A DNA stretch of 64,000 bases, taken from the NCBI GenBank assembly GCA_036867785.1, contig CP145409.1, positions 248,001-312,000 on the forward strand, read 5' to 3'. Origin of the DNA: Plasmodiophora brassicae. Taxonomy: Eukaryota; Endomyxa: Phytomyxea; Phytomyxea; Plasmodiophorida. Position numbers and translations under genes: made by a program. This document shows, piece after piece, positions 41,936 to 53,997 of the stretch; the first letter of the stretch is position 1; each line of letters starts with the position of its first letter. The notes under the pieces were generated by a model. It was not told where the DNA came from and searched no databases. It saw only the letters and a program-made list of their open reading frames with translations.

Positions 41936-44704
41936 ATGTGGCCGTTCACGTGGTCGTCGAGAAAGCCCAGAGAGAAGTACTCTCTGGAGAACTTGAAGTT
42001 CGTCGCAGGATGCTGGGCGGGTCAGCTGTTCGCTGATCGTGTCGCCATGCAGGTATCTGTATGAGGAACTGCTCAGTTATCCGCAGATCGACGATTACAA
42101 TAAGGAGACGGTCGTGGAAATCCTGCGATCTATTGCCGAGTTGATGATTTGGGGCGACCAACACAACGATAACGTTTTCTAGTACGGAATGTCGTTGCTT
42201 GGTCGTTCGGGAGATCGGTGGTTGATCTAAGCATAGTTTTTTCTGTGAGAAGAACATCCTCTCCCGGTTCATTACGATACTTTCGCAGAGCAGAGATCGG
42301 CAGGTCACGGTCCAGATCCTGCAAACGTTGTCGATCATGATCCAGAACTTCTCCCGACAGACATCGATGTACTATCTGCTGTCGAACAACCACATCAACG
42401 ACCTGATCATGATTCGGTTCGATTTCGGGGACGAGGAAGTGATTGCCTACTACATATCGTTTTTGAAGACGCTTTCCCTGAAACTGAACCGCAACACGCT
42501 GCAATTCTTTTTCAACCAGGCCGAAGGAAGGTTCCCGTTATACTCGCAGGCTATCCAGGTCCGTCATTCTTCGCATCCCTGTTGCCAACGTCTGTATTCT
42601 TATCTGTGTACAGTTCTTCCATCACCAAGAAGCCATGGTTCGCATTGCCGTTAGAACCTTGACGTTGAACGTCTACAAAGTCGATGATCCGGGCCTTCGA
42701 CAGTTCATTCTCGATAAGAGCGCCGTTCCCTACTTTTCAAACCTTGTATGGTTCATCCGTGACCAACTCGGCGAGCTCGATGTCTTGCTGCGTCAGTCGG
42801 TTCCAGATCAACATGTGATGACGCGCGTTCTCGATGTCCTGATCGACCAGTTCCATTACATAATGGATATTCTGCGCCTGGACATTTGCGCTCTAAGCCA
42901 GGTCCTTGTGGACCAGCTGCTATCGCACCTCATCATTCCGGTGCTGATTGCAAGCATCGGTTCGCGTGACACTCCAAACCCATCGTTGATATCCAAACGA
43001 CTCGCGCTGTTCACCCTCTTTCAGATTTTCCTTGTCTTTACGGATCGCTGCCTGATCAACAGTGTGGTTACCTGCCTGTTGCACTTGTCACCGCCGGCGA
43101 TTTGCGAACAAATCATTTCGTGCCCGCCTGAGCAGTTTCCTCTGATGAATGCTGGATCATCGCTGACGAACATCCTGTACACACATATCGTTTCACACGA
43201 TAATGACGTTGGCAGGTAATCATCATTGCAGTTCCTGATCCGGAATGCCCACTAACAGCACGTTCTAGTAGGCCAATTTCTGAGGCTGTTGACAAGAATC
43301 GTGCTCGTGCTGGGCTAATAGACTCGCTCTCGGATCCGGATCTATGTACGTTAGCTGCTGCCACATTACTCGCTCTTCTTCGTAACCCGGAACTGGACAC
43401 CTCACTTATCGTCGAGGTTCGCATGTGTCCACAGCGAACTCTGAAGCGTCGCCGACTTCTTGATGCTCTGTTATCCAGCCCGGCGTCGACGAGTGGAGTC
43501 TCCGACCAACACGTAAATCGTAGTAGCGCTGCGAGGATATATATCGAGGCTAACTTCCTTGGCAGGCGAGCGATAACGGTGCATCACAGTTGCCCCAAGC
43601 GACGGACGCTACCAATGATAGGTCACAAGGGGTGTCCTTCGAAACAACTGAGTACCCATCGGACGTGGTTGAAGCGATTTTTCGATCATTGAGCCAAGGA
43701 TCTATTGAAAGGGTTGGGCTCGACTGACGCCAGTGCTGTTCTAAGCAGTAACGCATTCGGTGCAGACCGCGGTCATGATCTTGACCCACCTTCTTATTGA
43801 GCTTGCCCATGTCGAGCGTGGTGGATTAAATGACAGCCATACCAAGAACCTGCTTGAGTTGTTGTCACAGTCGGAACAAGCCGTTCGGGACACGCAAGAG
43901 TACCATGACCTTGCGGATGGTGAAGGCGCATAAGGCATCTTTGGGTGGATGGACTCTGACCTTCATGTGCTGCAGAAACCAGAAACGCTTCGAATTCGGT
44001 GCTGTCCAAGGGTAATCCATTCATTGGCGCATTCGAGGCAGCATACAATGCGGATTCATCCGTTGCTCTGTCACTTGCCGCTCTAGCTGAGCCGGGTGCA
44101 CTTTTGCTGGGGCTGTCAGGCAACAGTCCGACGTTGGCTGATAAGATCGCCAAAGTGGTTGCTCTACATCGATGCTGCGTCAGTCTGTCTGGCACCTTCA
44201 CTGTTGGTTTTGCGATATCTCTGCCTGAACAAATGAGCTAATGTCACCTGTTAGATGCAACCCGGCCCCTTCAAACTGCAGCCTTCGAAACCGGAGCCAG
44301 GGGATCTGGGTACCGGATCGAGAACCGGCTGTCTTGTTCGATATGGGGACCGGTTCCAGGAACAGCAACGTTTCCTGGTTCATCATCCTTCCTTCTTCGT
44401 GCTAACGAAACCCAGCGCGACCTGTGAGCCCTGTCTGTACGTTCCAGTGCACCGTCTGGACATCAGCATTGACTGTCACGATCCGTCTGTCCTGGACCTG
44501 CTGGCGCACTGTCATGAGCAGCCCGATTCAGACTGGCCGCGGCCCACGTGCCCACCGGGCCAGCCGTTGAGGATCCGGCTTCGTTTCGAATCCGTCGATA
44601 GCGCTCAGACCTCGTGCATCCAGCTGGTCGAGAGTAGGTCCAGAGCAAGAGCCCGATTCCGGGAACACGTCGACATCTATTTGCATAGCCATACGACAGT
44701 ATAA
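41936..44704 (+). CDS. CLEC16A / TT9 (gop-1) homologue with FPL domain
   Basis: Nine exons: 41936-41997, 42053-42181, 42237-42558, 42614-43215, 43272-43512, 43566-43712, 43766-43919, 43976-44202, 44255-44704 (introns 52-56 nt); 777 aa. The N-terminus is nearly colinear with human CLEC16A: SLENLKYLYEELL, ILRSIAELMIWGDQ, FYFFCEKNILSRF, SMYYLLSNNHINDLIM, EEVIAYYISFLKTLSLKLN, MVRIAVRTLTLNVYKVD and AVPYFSNLVWFI. The middle is shorter than in animals. The last exon retains a PH-like segment (RFLVHHPSFFVLTKPS; SRARARFREH). CLEC16A acts at endosomes in autophagy, mitophagy and membrane traffic. Every intron was fixed by phase and by restoring this alignment. Confidence 0.92.
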
Positions 44705-44875
44705 TAACATTATGTATTACGAAGGCATTCGCAGCGTTTCTAAAAGACAGGCCAGTCGTGGCGCGTGCCACGCGTTGTCACGGTGCAATCAAGTGGGGCA
44801 CAATGCGCAACGTACATGGTCCAACGCGCACGTGTGCGCGCGCCCAGCCACTTCATTGACGTTTCTGTTGTCCCA

Positions 44876-45160
44876 ATGGCAGGGGTTCGTTCAGGAGGCG
44901 TCGGCAAGGCAGGGGCCGCTCGCAAGGCCGGTGGCGCTCGCAAGCCAGCTGCCCGGCCGCGCTATTCGCCCGCGAAACGCATCCGCGCCTCGATTGAGGA
45001 ACTGGTCGGCATCGATTTCGAGTCGTCCAGCACGACGACTGCGACGAAGCCAGGGCGTGCCGTTGCCCGGCACCGCAAGGGCAAAGCGGCCGCCAAGGTC
45101 AAGGCTCGCCCGGCGCATGCGCCCACCAAGGCCACCACACGCAAGCGCCCGCGCAAGTAA
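44876..45160 (+). CDS. Small basic Ala/Lys/Arg-rich protein, histone-H1-like composition
   Basis: 94 aa from the ATG at 44876 (an earlier in-frame ATG at 44765 would give 131 aa). Composition is dominated by Ala, Lys, Arg and Pro (ARKAGGARKPAARPRYSPAK; RHRKGKAAAKVKARPAHAP; TTRKRPRK), with one more ordered segment, IRASIEELVGIDFESS. Such proteins bind nucleic acid non-specifically, like linker-histone tails or basic ribosome-associated proteins. No winged-helix globular domain is visible, so the H1 label is only about composition. Confidence 0.5.
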   Translation: MAGVRSGGVGKAGAARKAGGARKPAARPRYSPAKRIRASIEELVGIDFESSSTTTATKPGRAVARHRKGKAAAKVKARPAHAPTKATTRKRPRK

Positions 45161-45410
45161 CCCGTTGATTAGCGCCCAGATGGTCGCCCAGTACACACTG
45201 TTGGTTGCTTTAGTACGGTCAATACACTGGAGTGCCACCGCGTACGATGCCGATCGGTTGTCGGCGGGTCGGCTGCCTACATAGTTAATGGGAGGGTGCG
45301 CCATCGGTACTTAAGGAGGAACGCCACGCTTCACCTAGCCACTCCGGACGACGCTGCTGTCGTTTCTGCTGTTGGGATAGCCAGGGTCGAGGTGATCGTG
45401 AAGAGGCGAC

Positions 45411-48400
45411 ATGGGGCCACGTGGTCCAGGGTCGGTCTCGTCCTTCGGCAGCGATGGAACGGTTATGCGCGGAACCGGCCTGGCCGGCGCCAATGAGTTC
45501 GATGGCGAGATGGAGCAGGAGACCATGTGCCAGGTTCTACTGCGCTGGGCGACCGCTTGTAAGAGCGGCACCATTGCCGTTCTCTACGTGATGTCCTTAT
45601 CCGCGAGTCGTTCGATGAGCCTTGATATCCTGCTGGAGACGTTCCACTGCCTCCAGATGGTCGGGTGACACGGCCACCCCTGTGCGTTCCATCATGACTG
45701 ATCCCACCCTGGTAGATGTCGCTCTTGCTCCCGCCACAAACGGGCATCCCGTTCAATCTCGAACCCGCCATCCAGAGCTGGGCCTACTTCGTGTCGCTGT
45801 TCCGCCTGGGCGAAGACGTTACCGGTGTGCTCGGCAACCGCGTTTTCACGGCCACCGGCCTGGCCCTTATCCTGCTGGCCATCCTGCTCGGCGTTTATGT
45901 CGGGTGGGCATGGCTGAACGGCGACACCCGGAACCTGTGGACCATCATCGTCCTGCGCACCCTGGGAGGGGCCCTTGCCACATACCTGTACATCCCAGTG
46001 CTGACGATGTTGATGGGCGGGGCGGCTTGCGACGATTCGGCATCGTGGGGGTGCACCACGATGTCCATCATCACCTGGGCCTTTTGCATCGTCTACGCCG
46101 CCCTCGCCATGATCGTCGCCGCCACGTTCTTCGACGCGGACCCTCTCGCGAATTCATCGACGACGCGATCCCATACCCGCGTCTGCCTATACCGCCACGT
46201 TGTCAACACCGTCCTCGTCGTCCTGTCGCACTCCATGTGGGGCACGTCGATTGCCAAATCGGCTGTCGTCCAAGTCCTCTGGGTCATCCTGACCCTCGCC
46301 TACTCGTTATCACTGGCCTTCTCTTTCAGCTACTACCAGCCGTACTACCTGGCGCGGTCCAACGAGGTACGTCAAAGGCGTTTCCGCCCGCGTCAGCAAC
46401 CGCTGACTGTCCTGTAGATTCGAGCGGTCCTGGCGTGGCTCGTCATGTGGACCGTACTGAGCGGGCCGTTTGCGCGTCTGGTACTGCCCCAGTCGACCAG
46501 CGTGGAAACGCTCTTCTTCTGCGGGTTCGCATTCGTCATCCCGATCGCCATCTTGACGGTTCGCAGCCGTCGAGCCGAGCTGAACACTCGGCCGATCTCC
46601 AAGTGCAGGAACGTGTTCGAGGTCGAGCTATGCTGCCGTCCACAGGACTGGCGCAGCATGACGCCTGCCGAGATCGAGGCAATCACCCAGAAGTACACCG
46701 AGGCCCAGATACGGTTCCCGAAATCCGTGTTCCTGTAAGAGCCAATAACGGGACCGCCGATTCCACCTGACTGTGTGTGTGTCCTAATGAATGTGAATCC
46801 ACAGATGCATGTTCCAGTCGGTGTTCCTGCTCAGCCTGAAACAGTCCATCCTGCCGGTACGCCTGGCTCTACTGCAGGCGGAGCGGTACGACGCGCGCAT
46901 AGACCAAGACTTTTACATCTTCAAACAGAAGCAGAAGCTGAAGGAGAGCCTGGAGTCCTCGCCGGAGGCCACACGAGGCGTGACGACGTACGTCAGGACG
47001 GAGAACCATCTGAGCGAAGCGCGCGCCCTCGACGTCCGATGCTGCAAGATGATGATGCTCTTCTGGGGCGAGGTGGCCAAGAAGGAGAACGCCGACCTGA
47101 CCAAGGTGGTCCGGTTCTCCAACAGTGTGGCCGCGTTGACCTCCAAGGCCACGGCCTGCTATCGTCGCCTGGTGAAGCAGGCGCCCAACTCGGCCAAGGT
47201 CCTCAACCTGTTCGCCGGGTACCTGCACACGGTCGTGAACAATGCCGAACTCGCCGATCGCATGTACGTGCGCGCCGAACGCGCCGTCAACCAGCGCCGC
47301 CTGCACAACGCCAGCAACGACGCCGACAGCATGGACGAGACGATGGCCATCGTCTCCGTCTCCGCCTCCGACGATGTCAAACGGAACGTCCCCGTCGGCA
47401 CGGTCACGCACGTCAACGACCAGGCCATGCAACTGTTCGGGGACGGCATCGTCGGACGCGATTTGAGCCAGTTCCTGCTCCCGCCCTGGTCGCACATCTT
47501 CCCGTCGATGGCCAGCAGATACCTGGAGAACGAGGACGAGCACCTTCTGAAGCGCCCGGTGAACGCGTTCTGCAAGAACGCCAAAGGCGAGCTCGTGCCG
47601 TGTACGATCGTCATGCGGCCGTTCAGCGAGGACGGAATGGCCTGGGCGATCGTCGTCTCTGTCATGCCCGTCAACACAGCGAATCGCGTAGCCTTGCTCG
47701 CCGACAGTGCCACCGGGTTCGTGTTCTCCATGACGATGGCCGCCTATGGCCTGTTCCAGGTGCTGCCCGATGACGTCGCGTCGAGCATGGTCACCGTCTC
47801 CAGCATCATCCAGCGGTACACCGACAACCGCCCGACGTTCATTCAGCCGGGGCCACACGCCGCCCTCATGTGCAATCGTCGTTCACTGGATGACACGGGG
47901 CGCCTGTCGATCGCCGTCGACGTGTTCGAGGTCGACGGCTCCTCGGTCGACATCATTGACGTCACCGACGTATCCGACTTCCAGAGAGAGATCGACGGCG
48001 CCGGGTACCAGGACCAGGAGTCACTGGGGAGTGACCCCGACGCCGACGAGCGTAACCAGCCAGCGCTGGCGTCGCTATCGCACGAATTCACCGTCGACGA
48101 TAACGATGTACGACGCCGCGTCCAGTTCCAGACGTCCCCAGCGAAACGAGACTCGCTCAGCAGTACCGGGGCGCCCGATGACGTCGACGGCGCCAGCGCC
48201 CGAGATCATCCGCATCCGCCATCGGGCTCGACGCCGCTGGATCGCTCTCGTCGGCTCTCGTCCATAGTGGACTCGGGCAGTGAAAGCGCAGCGGAAGCGG
48301 GTGCCGACACACAATCTGCCGAATCGGAGACGTCCAGCGTGGCCCAGGCGCGGCTGGCCCGGCGCGCCTTGCTGAAATCGCACACGGCCATGGACCCGAG

Positions 48401-50867
48401 CCTGCGATCGTTCCGGAACGTGTACCTGGCCGTGGTCACCTTGGTCCTGATCGCGTCCGCCATGTTCTACCTGGTGCAGACCATCTACATCGGCAATTAC
48501 GTGGCGATGGAGGACGCGTTCGCGTTGGCTGTCTCCAGGCAGTACTACCTGGCGTACATCGCGTTCAACACGTACAACCTGGTCTTACTGAATCAGGGCG
48601 TTCCGCTCGTATCCCGCGTCGATGAACAAACGGTACGCCGCCAGATCGCCAGTGCGGCGAACAGGCTTCTCGCCGACGACTCAGTCGTCTACACCAGTAC
48701 GCCTCCTGCGTTCCTGCGTCACCTACATTGCTTGGATTCGCTAACGTTTGTGCAGACCGGCATCAATTCGGAAGCCCAGTTGTGGACATGTACGAATCCA
48801 GCTACGTGAACCTGTACTATCTCGTGCCGGGCAGGACGGCGTTCGAGAGCACGACGCTGGAGCGCTCTATGGGCATGTTCGATGCGACCACACAGTACGC
48901 GTCCGCGTCGAATGAGGTGGCGACCATGCCGCTGGCTTCGTTCACCGGCGACAACAGCCTCGTCTTCTTCATCCTGGCATCGTCCGTCGGCACGATCCAG
49001 TCGTCGTTCCGAGTGGCGCTATCAACGTCCGATGCCCTCCTCACAGACCACATGCGGAATTACCTCTCCTCACTGGGTACCTGAGCGTGACGCTCGACGA
49101 CCACTCGCTGCTAACCTGGTCCATCTGTCAGTGACGCTCGGGATCGTACTGGCTGTACTGTGCAACGTGGCCATTCTGGCCGCTGTGGTGGCCATGCTGC
49201 CCAAAGTGCAGCGCATTGAGGGCTCGAAGCGGGAGACGCTGATGATCCTCGCGACGCTGCCATCTTCGTCGATCGCCATGATCAAGGACAACATCAAGGA
49301 TCGTCTCGAGACGATCCATGGCGTGTCGGCGTCGACGCTGGCGCTCTCCCAAGAAGCGGGCACGACACAGGTCAGGCGACGATCACGACGCGGCCGGCCT
49401 ACGACCGCAAAGGAGGCAGTGCCAGCACCGGCAGCCACGTCCATCAACGGGACCAAGTCCAATGACGACGTTTGCATTGCATTCGCACCCAACGAGCCCG
49501 TCGCGAACCTCGCCGAGGAAAATGCAGAGAATGAGGCCGATGTGGACGCTGGCGATGCCAACGCTGGCGACGACGCCGGACACGTGAGACCTGTGGCGCT
49601 CACCGACCAAGAAGCCAATCAGGTTCAGCTGGAGAAGGTTGACTCTGGCAAGATTACAAGTCGACCGAAGGGGAGCGTGCCCGCGACGCCCAAGGACGGC
49701 CACACACAGCCGAAGGACACAAGCGCGTTGCCAGAGAAAGCGGCTAACGAGAGGGCGCACAAGGAGGGCAAGAAGAAGAAGCAGCAGCGTCAGCAGAAGA
49801 GGAAGCAGCAGGTCGCCAAGCGGACGGGTACGGCGACGGAGCGAATACCCGAAGAGCCAGGCGGTGCTAAACGTCGGAGGACGCTGCCCGAAAGGTTCAC
49901 GTCCACAATGAGCGGGCGCGAAGCGCAGGTCATGGTTCGGATCTCGTCCATCATCGTCATCTCCCTGATCTATTTCGTCGTGGCCGAGATCAAGGTCAGC
50001 GATACGGCCAACGTCCTGAGCGCAATGCCGAACGCTCAGCGCCTGGCCGGCGACCGGCATCGCCAGACGATGGCCATCACGCTCCTGCTTCAGTTCTTGT
50101 CGGCCGGCGTGCAATTGTACGGGATCACAGATGACAGCAAGGCCAACGATATCACGCCGACGCGCATCCTGGACGCCATCGTCCAGCTCGAGAAGGTCGA
50201 AGACCTGCTGATCTATGGCGACCCGTCAAGCGGCATGCCTGGCCTGCTGACACAGCATGGCCCGTCGGCCCCTGCGGCCATCAACGACGAGTTCAGGCTG
50301 ATGATGTCGAATGGGTGTACGGGGTTCATCCCCGACGTATCGACCGTGAACGAGACCGACTGTCTGGCGTTCATGGATGGATTGGTCGCCGGCGGCCTGC
50401 ATAACAGTCTGGTGAATTACGCCAGGCTGGCGCGCGGGTTGCTGTCGACGATATCGAGCACGATCGCAACGCAGCCACTGGCCGTGTCGCCGAACAGCAC
50501 CGGCGTCTGGAGCGTGCTGCGACACAGCGACATCGTGGCCAACAACGCCAACCTGGCCCTGCGCAACGTGGTCGAGTTGCAGACCGACTACCTGAACGCG
50601 ATCCAGACGAAGAGCATGTCGCTGTACGCGCAAGTCGCCAACGACCTGGTACCGGTGCTGATGAAGATGGAGGAGATCGCTTTGGTCGTTTTCTTCATGG
50701 CTGTCGTCTTTCAGTACGTGCTGCTCGTACGGCCGCTGATCGCCAACCTCGATCTCGAATGCAAACGGACACGCCTGCTGCTGCTGCTGATCCCCGAGGA
50801 GCGCCTCGCTGAGCTCCACAGCCATAAGCAGATCGTGGCCTGCGCCGACGACATCATCGATGCCTGA
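45411..50867 (+). CDS. TmcB-like giant membrane protein with PAS domain, copy 2
   Basis: Six exons: 45411-45659, 45716-46366, 46418-46734, 46805-48696, 48756-49076, 49132-50867 (introns 56, 51, 70, 59 and 55 nt); 1,721 aa. It is a paralogue of the gene at 16-21 kb along its whole length: ESFxMMxLVLP-type start of the membrane block, FVSLFRLGEDVTGVLG, CRNVFEVELCCRPQD, YIFKQKQKLKESLE, the PAS-like GTVTHVNDQAMQLFG and the last membrane helix near the C-terminus (LVVFFMAVVFQYVLLV). Copy 2 has four more introns than copy 1 and a Lys/Gln/Arg-rich insert (GKKKKQQRQQKRKQQ) in the last third. Joins were fixed by alignment to copy 1. The presumed role is membrane sensing. Fragments of a third copy lie just downstream. 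Confidence 0.87.
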
Positions 50868-51084
50868 CCCGGCCGCGTAGATCCGTCTGAACGCTTCTGT
50901 CAACGCGCGGTCTCGAAATCCCTGAACGACTTCCACATGTGTCGTCATGCCGACGGAATACAAAGCCGATGTAAATAGTAAACCTGGGCCCTTGGAAACA
51001 TACCAGTAGGCAGTACGTCTGAAGGAAATCGTAATCGTGTCAGCAAGGGCCTAACGCCGATCCCGATGTAACCTGCCCACAGGT

Positions 51085-51190
51085 CCCACAATCCTGTTCG
51101 GGATGGAGCCGTCGTTTCAGGACTGGGCCTGTTTCCTCTCCCTGCTCCGCCTGGGCGGGGTCGTCACCGGCGCCTTTGTCGGAATCGCAT
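51085..51190 (+). pseudogene. Fragment of a third TmcB-like gene, N-terminal part
   Basis: Reads TILFGMEPSFQDWACFLSLL then RLGGVVTGAFVG, clearly related to IPFNLEPAIQSWAYFVSLF/RLGEDVTGVLG of copy 2 (positions 45745-45840). The likeness stops after about 100 bases. It is the first of three collinear plus-strand fragments (with 53281-53407 and 55060-55441). Confidence 0.8.
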
Positions 51191-51398
51191 CGTCACTAAT
51201 GTCGGTGAATATACACAGCGCGTCGAAGAACGGATTGGAGGCGCCAGTACTGACGCTGCTGTCCTCGATGGGATTCCGCTCTGCGATTTCGGGACCGCTA
51301 AAACGATCTTCCCGTTCGCGGCAGGTAGGACCTCCAGGAGGTCCCAAAGCTTTCAGATCCAATAACGCGACTCTGATTTGCTTCCCCAGAGTTTCCCG

Positions 51399-51690
51399 CA
51401 GCGTGACGTTACGCAGGCTTGGACCACGCCGGGAGCAGGCGCAGGTGCATTGCCTCGATGAATCACGGCGGTGGTCCCCTCGAGTTTCTCGCAGCATGAC
51501 GTCACGCTGGGTGGAACCACGCCGAGAGGAGAGGCGCAACGCCAAGGAGCACTGCCTCGATGAATCACGGCGGTGTCCCCTCGAGTTTCCCGCAGCATGA
51601 TGTCACGCAAGGGTGGACCACGCCGAGCGCAGGCGCAACGCCAAGGAGGATTGCCTCGGTGAATCACGGCGGTGTGACTCAAAGGTGCTC
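51399..51690 (+). repeat. Three ~95-100-bp tandem repeats with CRE-like sites
   Basis: Units begin near 51399, 51491 and 51592. Each has a GCAGC-TGACGTCA-CGC type core (TGACGTTA at 51404, TGACGTCA at 51497, TGATGTCA at 51598), a GGACCACGCCG block and an end TGAATCACGGCGGTG. They lie 100-400 bases upstream of the first secreted-protein ATG. TGACGTCA is the palindromic CRE site bound by many bZIP factors; a regulatory role is inference. A single diverged unit (GCATGACGTGACG..., CACGGCGGTGTG) recurs upstream of the third secreted gene near 57666-57755. Confidence 0.85.
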
Positions 51691-51794
51691 TCTTCACCGC
51701 TAGGCGGTATTGTGCTTTTCGAGGGACCACTTCGCATTTCGAGTTCGATTGTAAACGACAGAGACAGCATCCTCCGAAAGACACGATCTAGCAC
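51655..51794 (+). promoter_or_regulatory. Conserved upstream block of secreted family gene 1
   Basis: The ~140 bases before the ATG are conserved at all three secreted genes: CACGGCGGTG..., then a GGCGATATT-like box (here GGCGGTATTGTGC), TTCGAGGGACCA, TCGATTGTAAACGACAGAG and finally CGAAAGACACGRTCYAGCACA directly before the ATG. Conservation outside the coding region suggests promoter and 5' leader. Confidence 0.6.
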
Positions 51795-53168
51795 ATGAAG
51801 CTGCTTCAGGTATTGTTGGTTGGCACGCTACTCGGGTTCGCGTTCGCCCAGGAGAGTGGGTCCAGTGATCCATCATCGTCGTCTTCGTCGGACGTCTCCC
51901 AGCTGAAGAGTAAGCTGAACGACTTGGCCGACAAGTGCAAGGACCTGGCCAGCAACGGCATGGAAGGCACTGCCGAATACGAGCAGGCTAAGAATGATTT
52001 CGATGGATACAAAGAGCAAGTCCTGGCGGCCGAACCGGATGCTAAGATCCCGGTCGGGTGGCATGCGTGTCACTCCATCGTATGCTGGACTGACCGTGTC
52101 TGATATCAGAGCATCAATACTGGGTCTTCTGGCAGCACGCCGAAGGAGACGCCAGACACGAAGGACGACAGCACGGACGACAAGAAGGATGACACCAAGA
52201 ACGGCAAGAACGACGACAAGGGAGACGACAGGAAGGACGACGAGCCCAATCCCGTAAGAGCACAGCTCCGCTTTTCTATCGCGACACTGAATAGATACGT
52301 CGAAACAGGACAACAACGTGGCCATCCCAACGCCAACGACCTCGCCGAAAGCACCAACGCCAGCTCCGACGCCGAAACCCGCCACGTCGCCGGGCACGCC
52401 TGCGCCGCCGACAAAGCCGGCCACGTCCTCCCAGGCACCGACTCCAAAGCCGTACCAGGCCCCATCGAAGGTAGTCGTCGTACGTTGCACATCAGCCTTG
52501 GCACGAACTGAACATCGTCTCCCCGTGGACAGATGGACGCGACTGAATCCGGTGGCGACCCTTCGTCCAAGGCGTCGTCGGGCTCCAAGCCTGCAACAAC
52601 AGGCGCGAACAACCGCTCGCAGGGAACGTCATCGGGTTCTGACAGACCTGAGTACGGCTCCGACGGATCGTCTACCAACCCTCAGCCGAGCTCGTCGTCG
52701 TCGGGCTACGGGCGCGCCTCCGGTTCGTCTAACTCTGGGTCCCGGCCAGCGTATGTACCGGCCTCCAGCGGTGGCTATCGTGCCGGGTTCTCTGCCTCCA
52801 GCGGTGGCTATCGTGCCGGGTTCTCTGCCTCCATCGGCGGGTCCTACTCCGGCGGGTCCTCGTCGGGAAGCAGCGGCCCGTACCGCTCAGGTGGGTATTC
52901 GCCAGAGTCTCGTTATGGAAGCTCGGGTTACAGCAGCGGGTCTCGTTCGGGAACGTCCAGCTCCGGTTACGACAAGGGCTCCCGCCCCGCTGCTGGCTCG
53001 GGCGAAGCGTCTGCGTACGGCGGCTCTAGCAGCGGGTCCCGCTCTGGATACTCGTACAAGCCGCCAGGCAGTGGGTACCACCCAGGCCAGCAGAGCTCTG
53101 GGTCGTATCCATCAGGCAAAGGTTCCGGGTACGAGAAAGGGTCCCGGGCCGGCCGCGGCAGCTACTGA
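51795..53168 (+). CDS. Secreted modular protein 1 (signal peptide, helical module, PT linker, Ser/Gly/Tyr tail)
   Basis: Four exons: 51795-52052, 52110-52253, 52309-52470, 52533-53168 (introns 57, 55 and 62 nt, all phase 0); 399 aa. Exon 1 encodes a signal peptide (MKLLQVLLVGTLLGFAFAQE) and a small helical module with two Cys-flanking helices ([20 protein letters not shown]; ending DAKIP). Exon 2 is Asp/Lys-rich. Exon 3 is a Pro/Thr linker ([16 protein letters not shown]). Exon 4 is a 212-aa Ser/Gly/Tyr/Pro-rich tail with two SSGGYRAGFSA repeats. There is no membrane anchor, so it is probably exported. The family is unknown to me. It is the first of three tandem paralogues, and the PT linker is shortest here. 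Confidence 0.82.
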
Positions 53169-53280
53169 GAAGGCAAATCTTAAATGAAGTGCCAGGTTCT
53201 CAACTGCGATCGGCGTTAGCGCCAATGGAATTGCATTAGCTGGCAGCACCCTCGATCCGGGCGTCGTCGCGAGCGGTAGC

Positions 53281-53407
53281 TGAAGGAAGGTCTGGATGCG
53301 GTACCGGGCACGAAGAGAGGCGTCCTGGCATACGTCCTGACCAAGAAGGACCTGGCCGAGGCCCCCCTCCCTCGACATCAAGTGCTGCGATATGATGATC
53401 CTGTTCT
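53281..53407 (+). pseudogene. Fragment of the third TmcB-like gene, middle part
   Basis: Reads LKEGLDAVPGTKRGVLAYVL then TKKDLAEA, and after a change of frame at a C-rich run, LDIKCCDMMILF. Copy 2 has LKESLESSPEATRGVTTYV ... SEARALDVRCCKMMMLFW at the matching place (46937-47068). The shift in a CCCCCCTCCC run is a plain loss-of-function change. Lies just after secreted gene 1. Confidence 0.85.
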
Positions 53408-53410
53408 GAA

Positions 53411-53572
53411 ACCTGCACCATCGTTACGAACTATGCCACAATGCGGCACACGGTTAGCGATGCCGTCTCGAGGCACTGTCTCGTGGCCCGCATCGCCGTC
53501 ACGGTCTACACGACAATCGACCTGGTTGATTTCGCCAGTACGTGCCGTGTTAACGCCTGCTGATGCCATCGA
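53411..53572. other. Short intergenic stretch, nothing recognised
   Basis: Between the middle TmcB fragment and the open minus-strand frame. No likeness to TmcB or to the secreted family was seen. Confidence 0.25.
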
Positions 53573-53860
53573 TCAGGTCGTGACGTGCGCTCGCAGGACT
53601 GCATGCATTTGGGAAGGACAATCATAGTTCTCGACGTCGTCCTCCAGGCCCGCATCCAGACGTCGGACCAACACCATGGCCCCGTTCAGCCAGGTCTTCA
53701 CGGCTTCCCGGTCTTTCCAGGGATCCTTGGAGCACTCCTTCAGGTCGATCTTGACCGGTACCCGGAGCCGCTCGCCGTATTCTCGAACATGCCTAACGCC
53801 TTGCTCGCCTCGCTTGCCAGCTCGCCGCTGCAGGGCATGAGTGGAATCCGTGATCGCGCA
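53573..53860 (-). other. Open minus-strand frame without start codon, possibly a gene remnant
   Basis: The frame ending at the stop at 53573-53575 is open for about 90 codons and has protein-like composition: RHVREYGERLRVPVKIDLKE, CSKDPWKDREAVKTWLNGAM, VLVRRLDAGLEDDVENYD. No in-frame ATG is present upstream. It does not match the flanking TmcB fragments, which are on the other strand. It could be an internal exon of a decayed or misassembled gene. Confidence 0.3.
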
Positions 53861-53997
53861 TGGCGCTGGTCGCCAGTTGACAGGGGGAGGGGGGAGGGGG
53901 GAGCGGTTGCACCCTGCGCCCAGAACAAGAGATGAACGAAATCAATCCGTTAGGCGACGATTGTATTACGTTTCGTAATGCCGAAACTCATGATCAT

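Noticed and set aside
44876-45160. Linker histone H1
   Set aside because: Composition is H1-like but there is no winged-helix globular domain, so only a neutral name is given.
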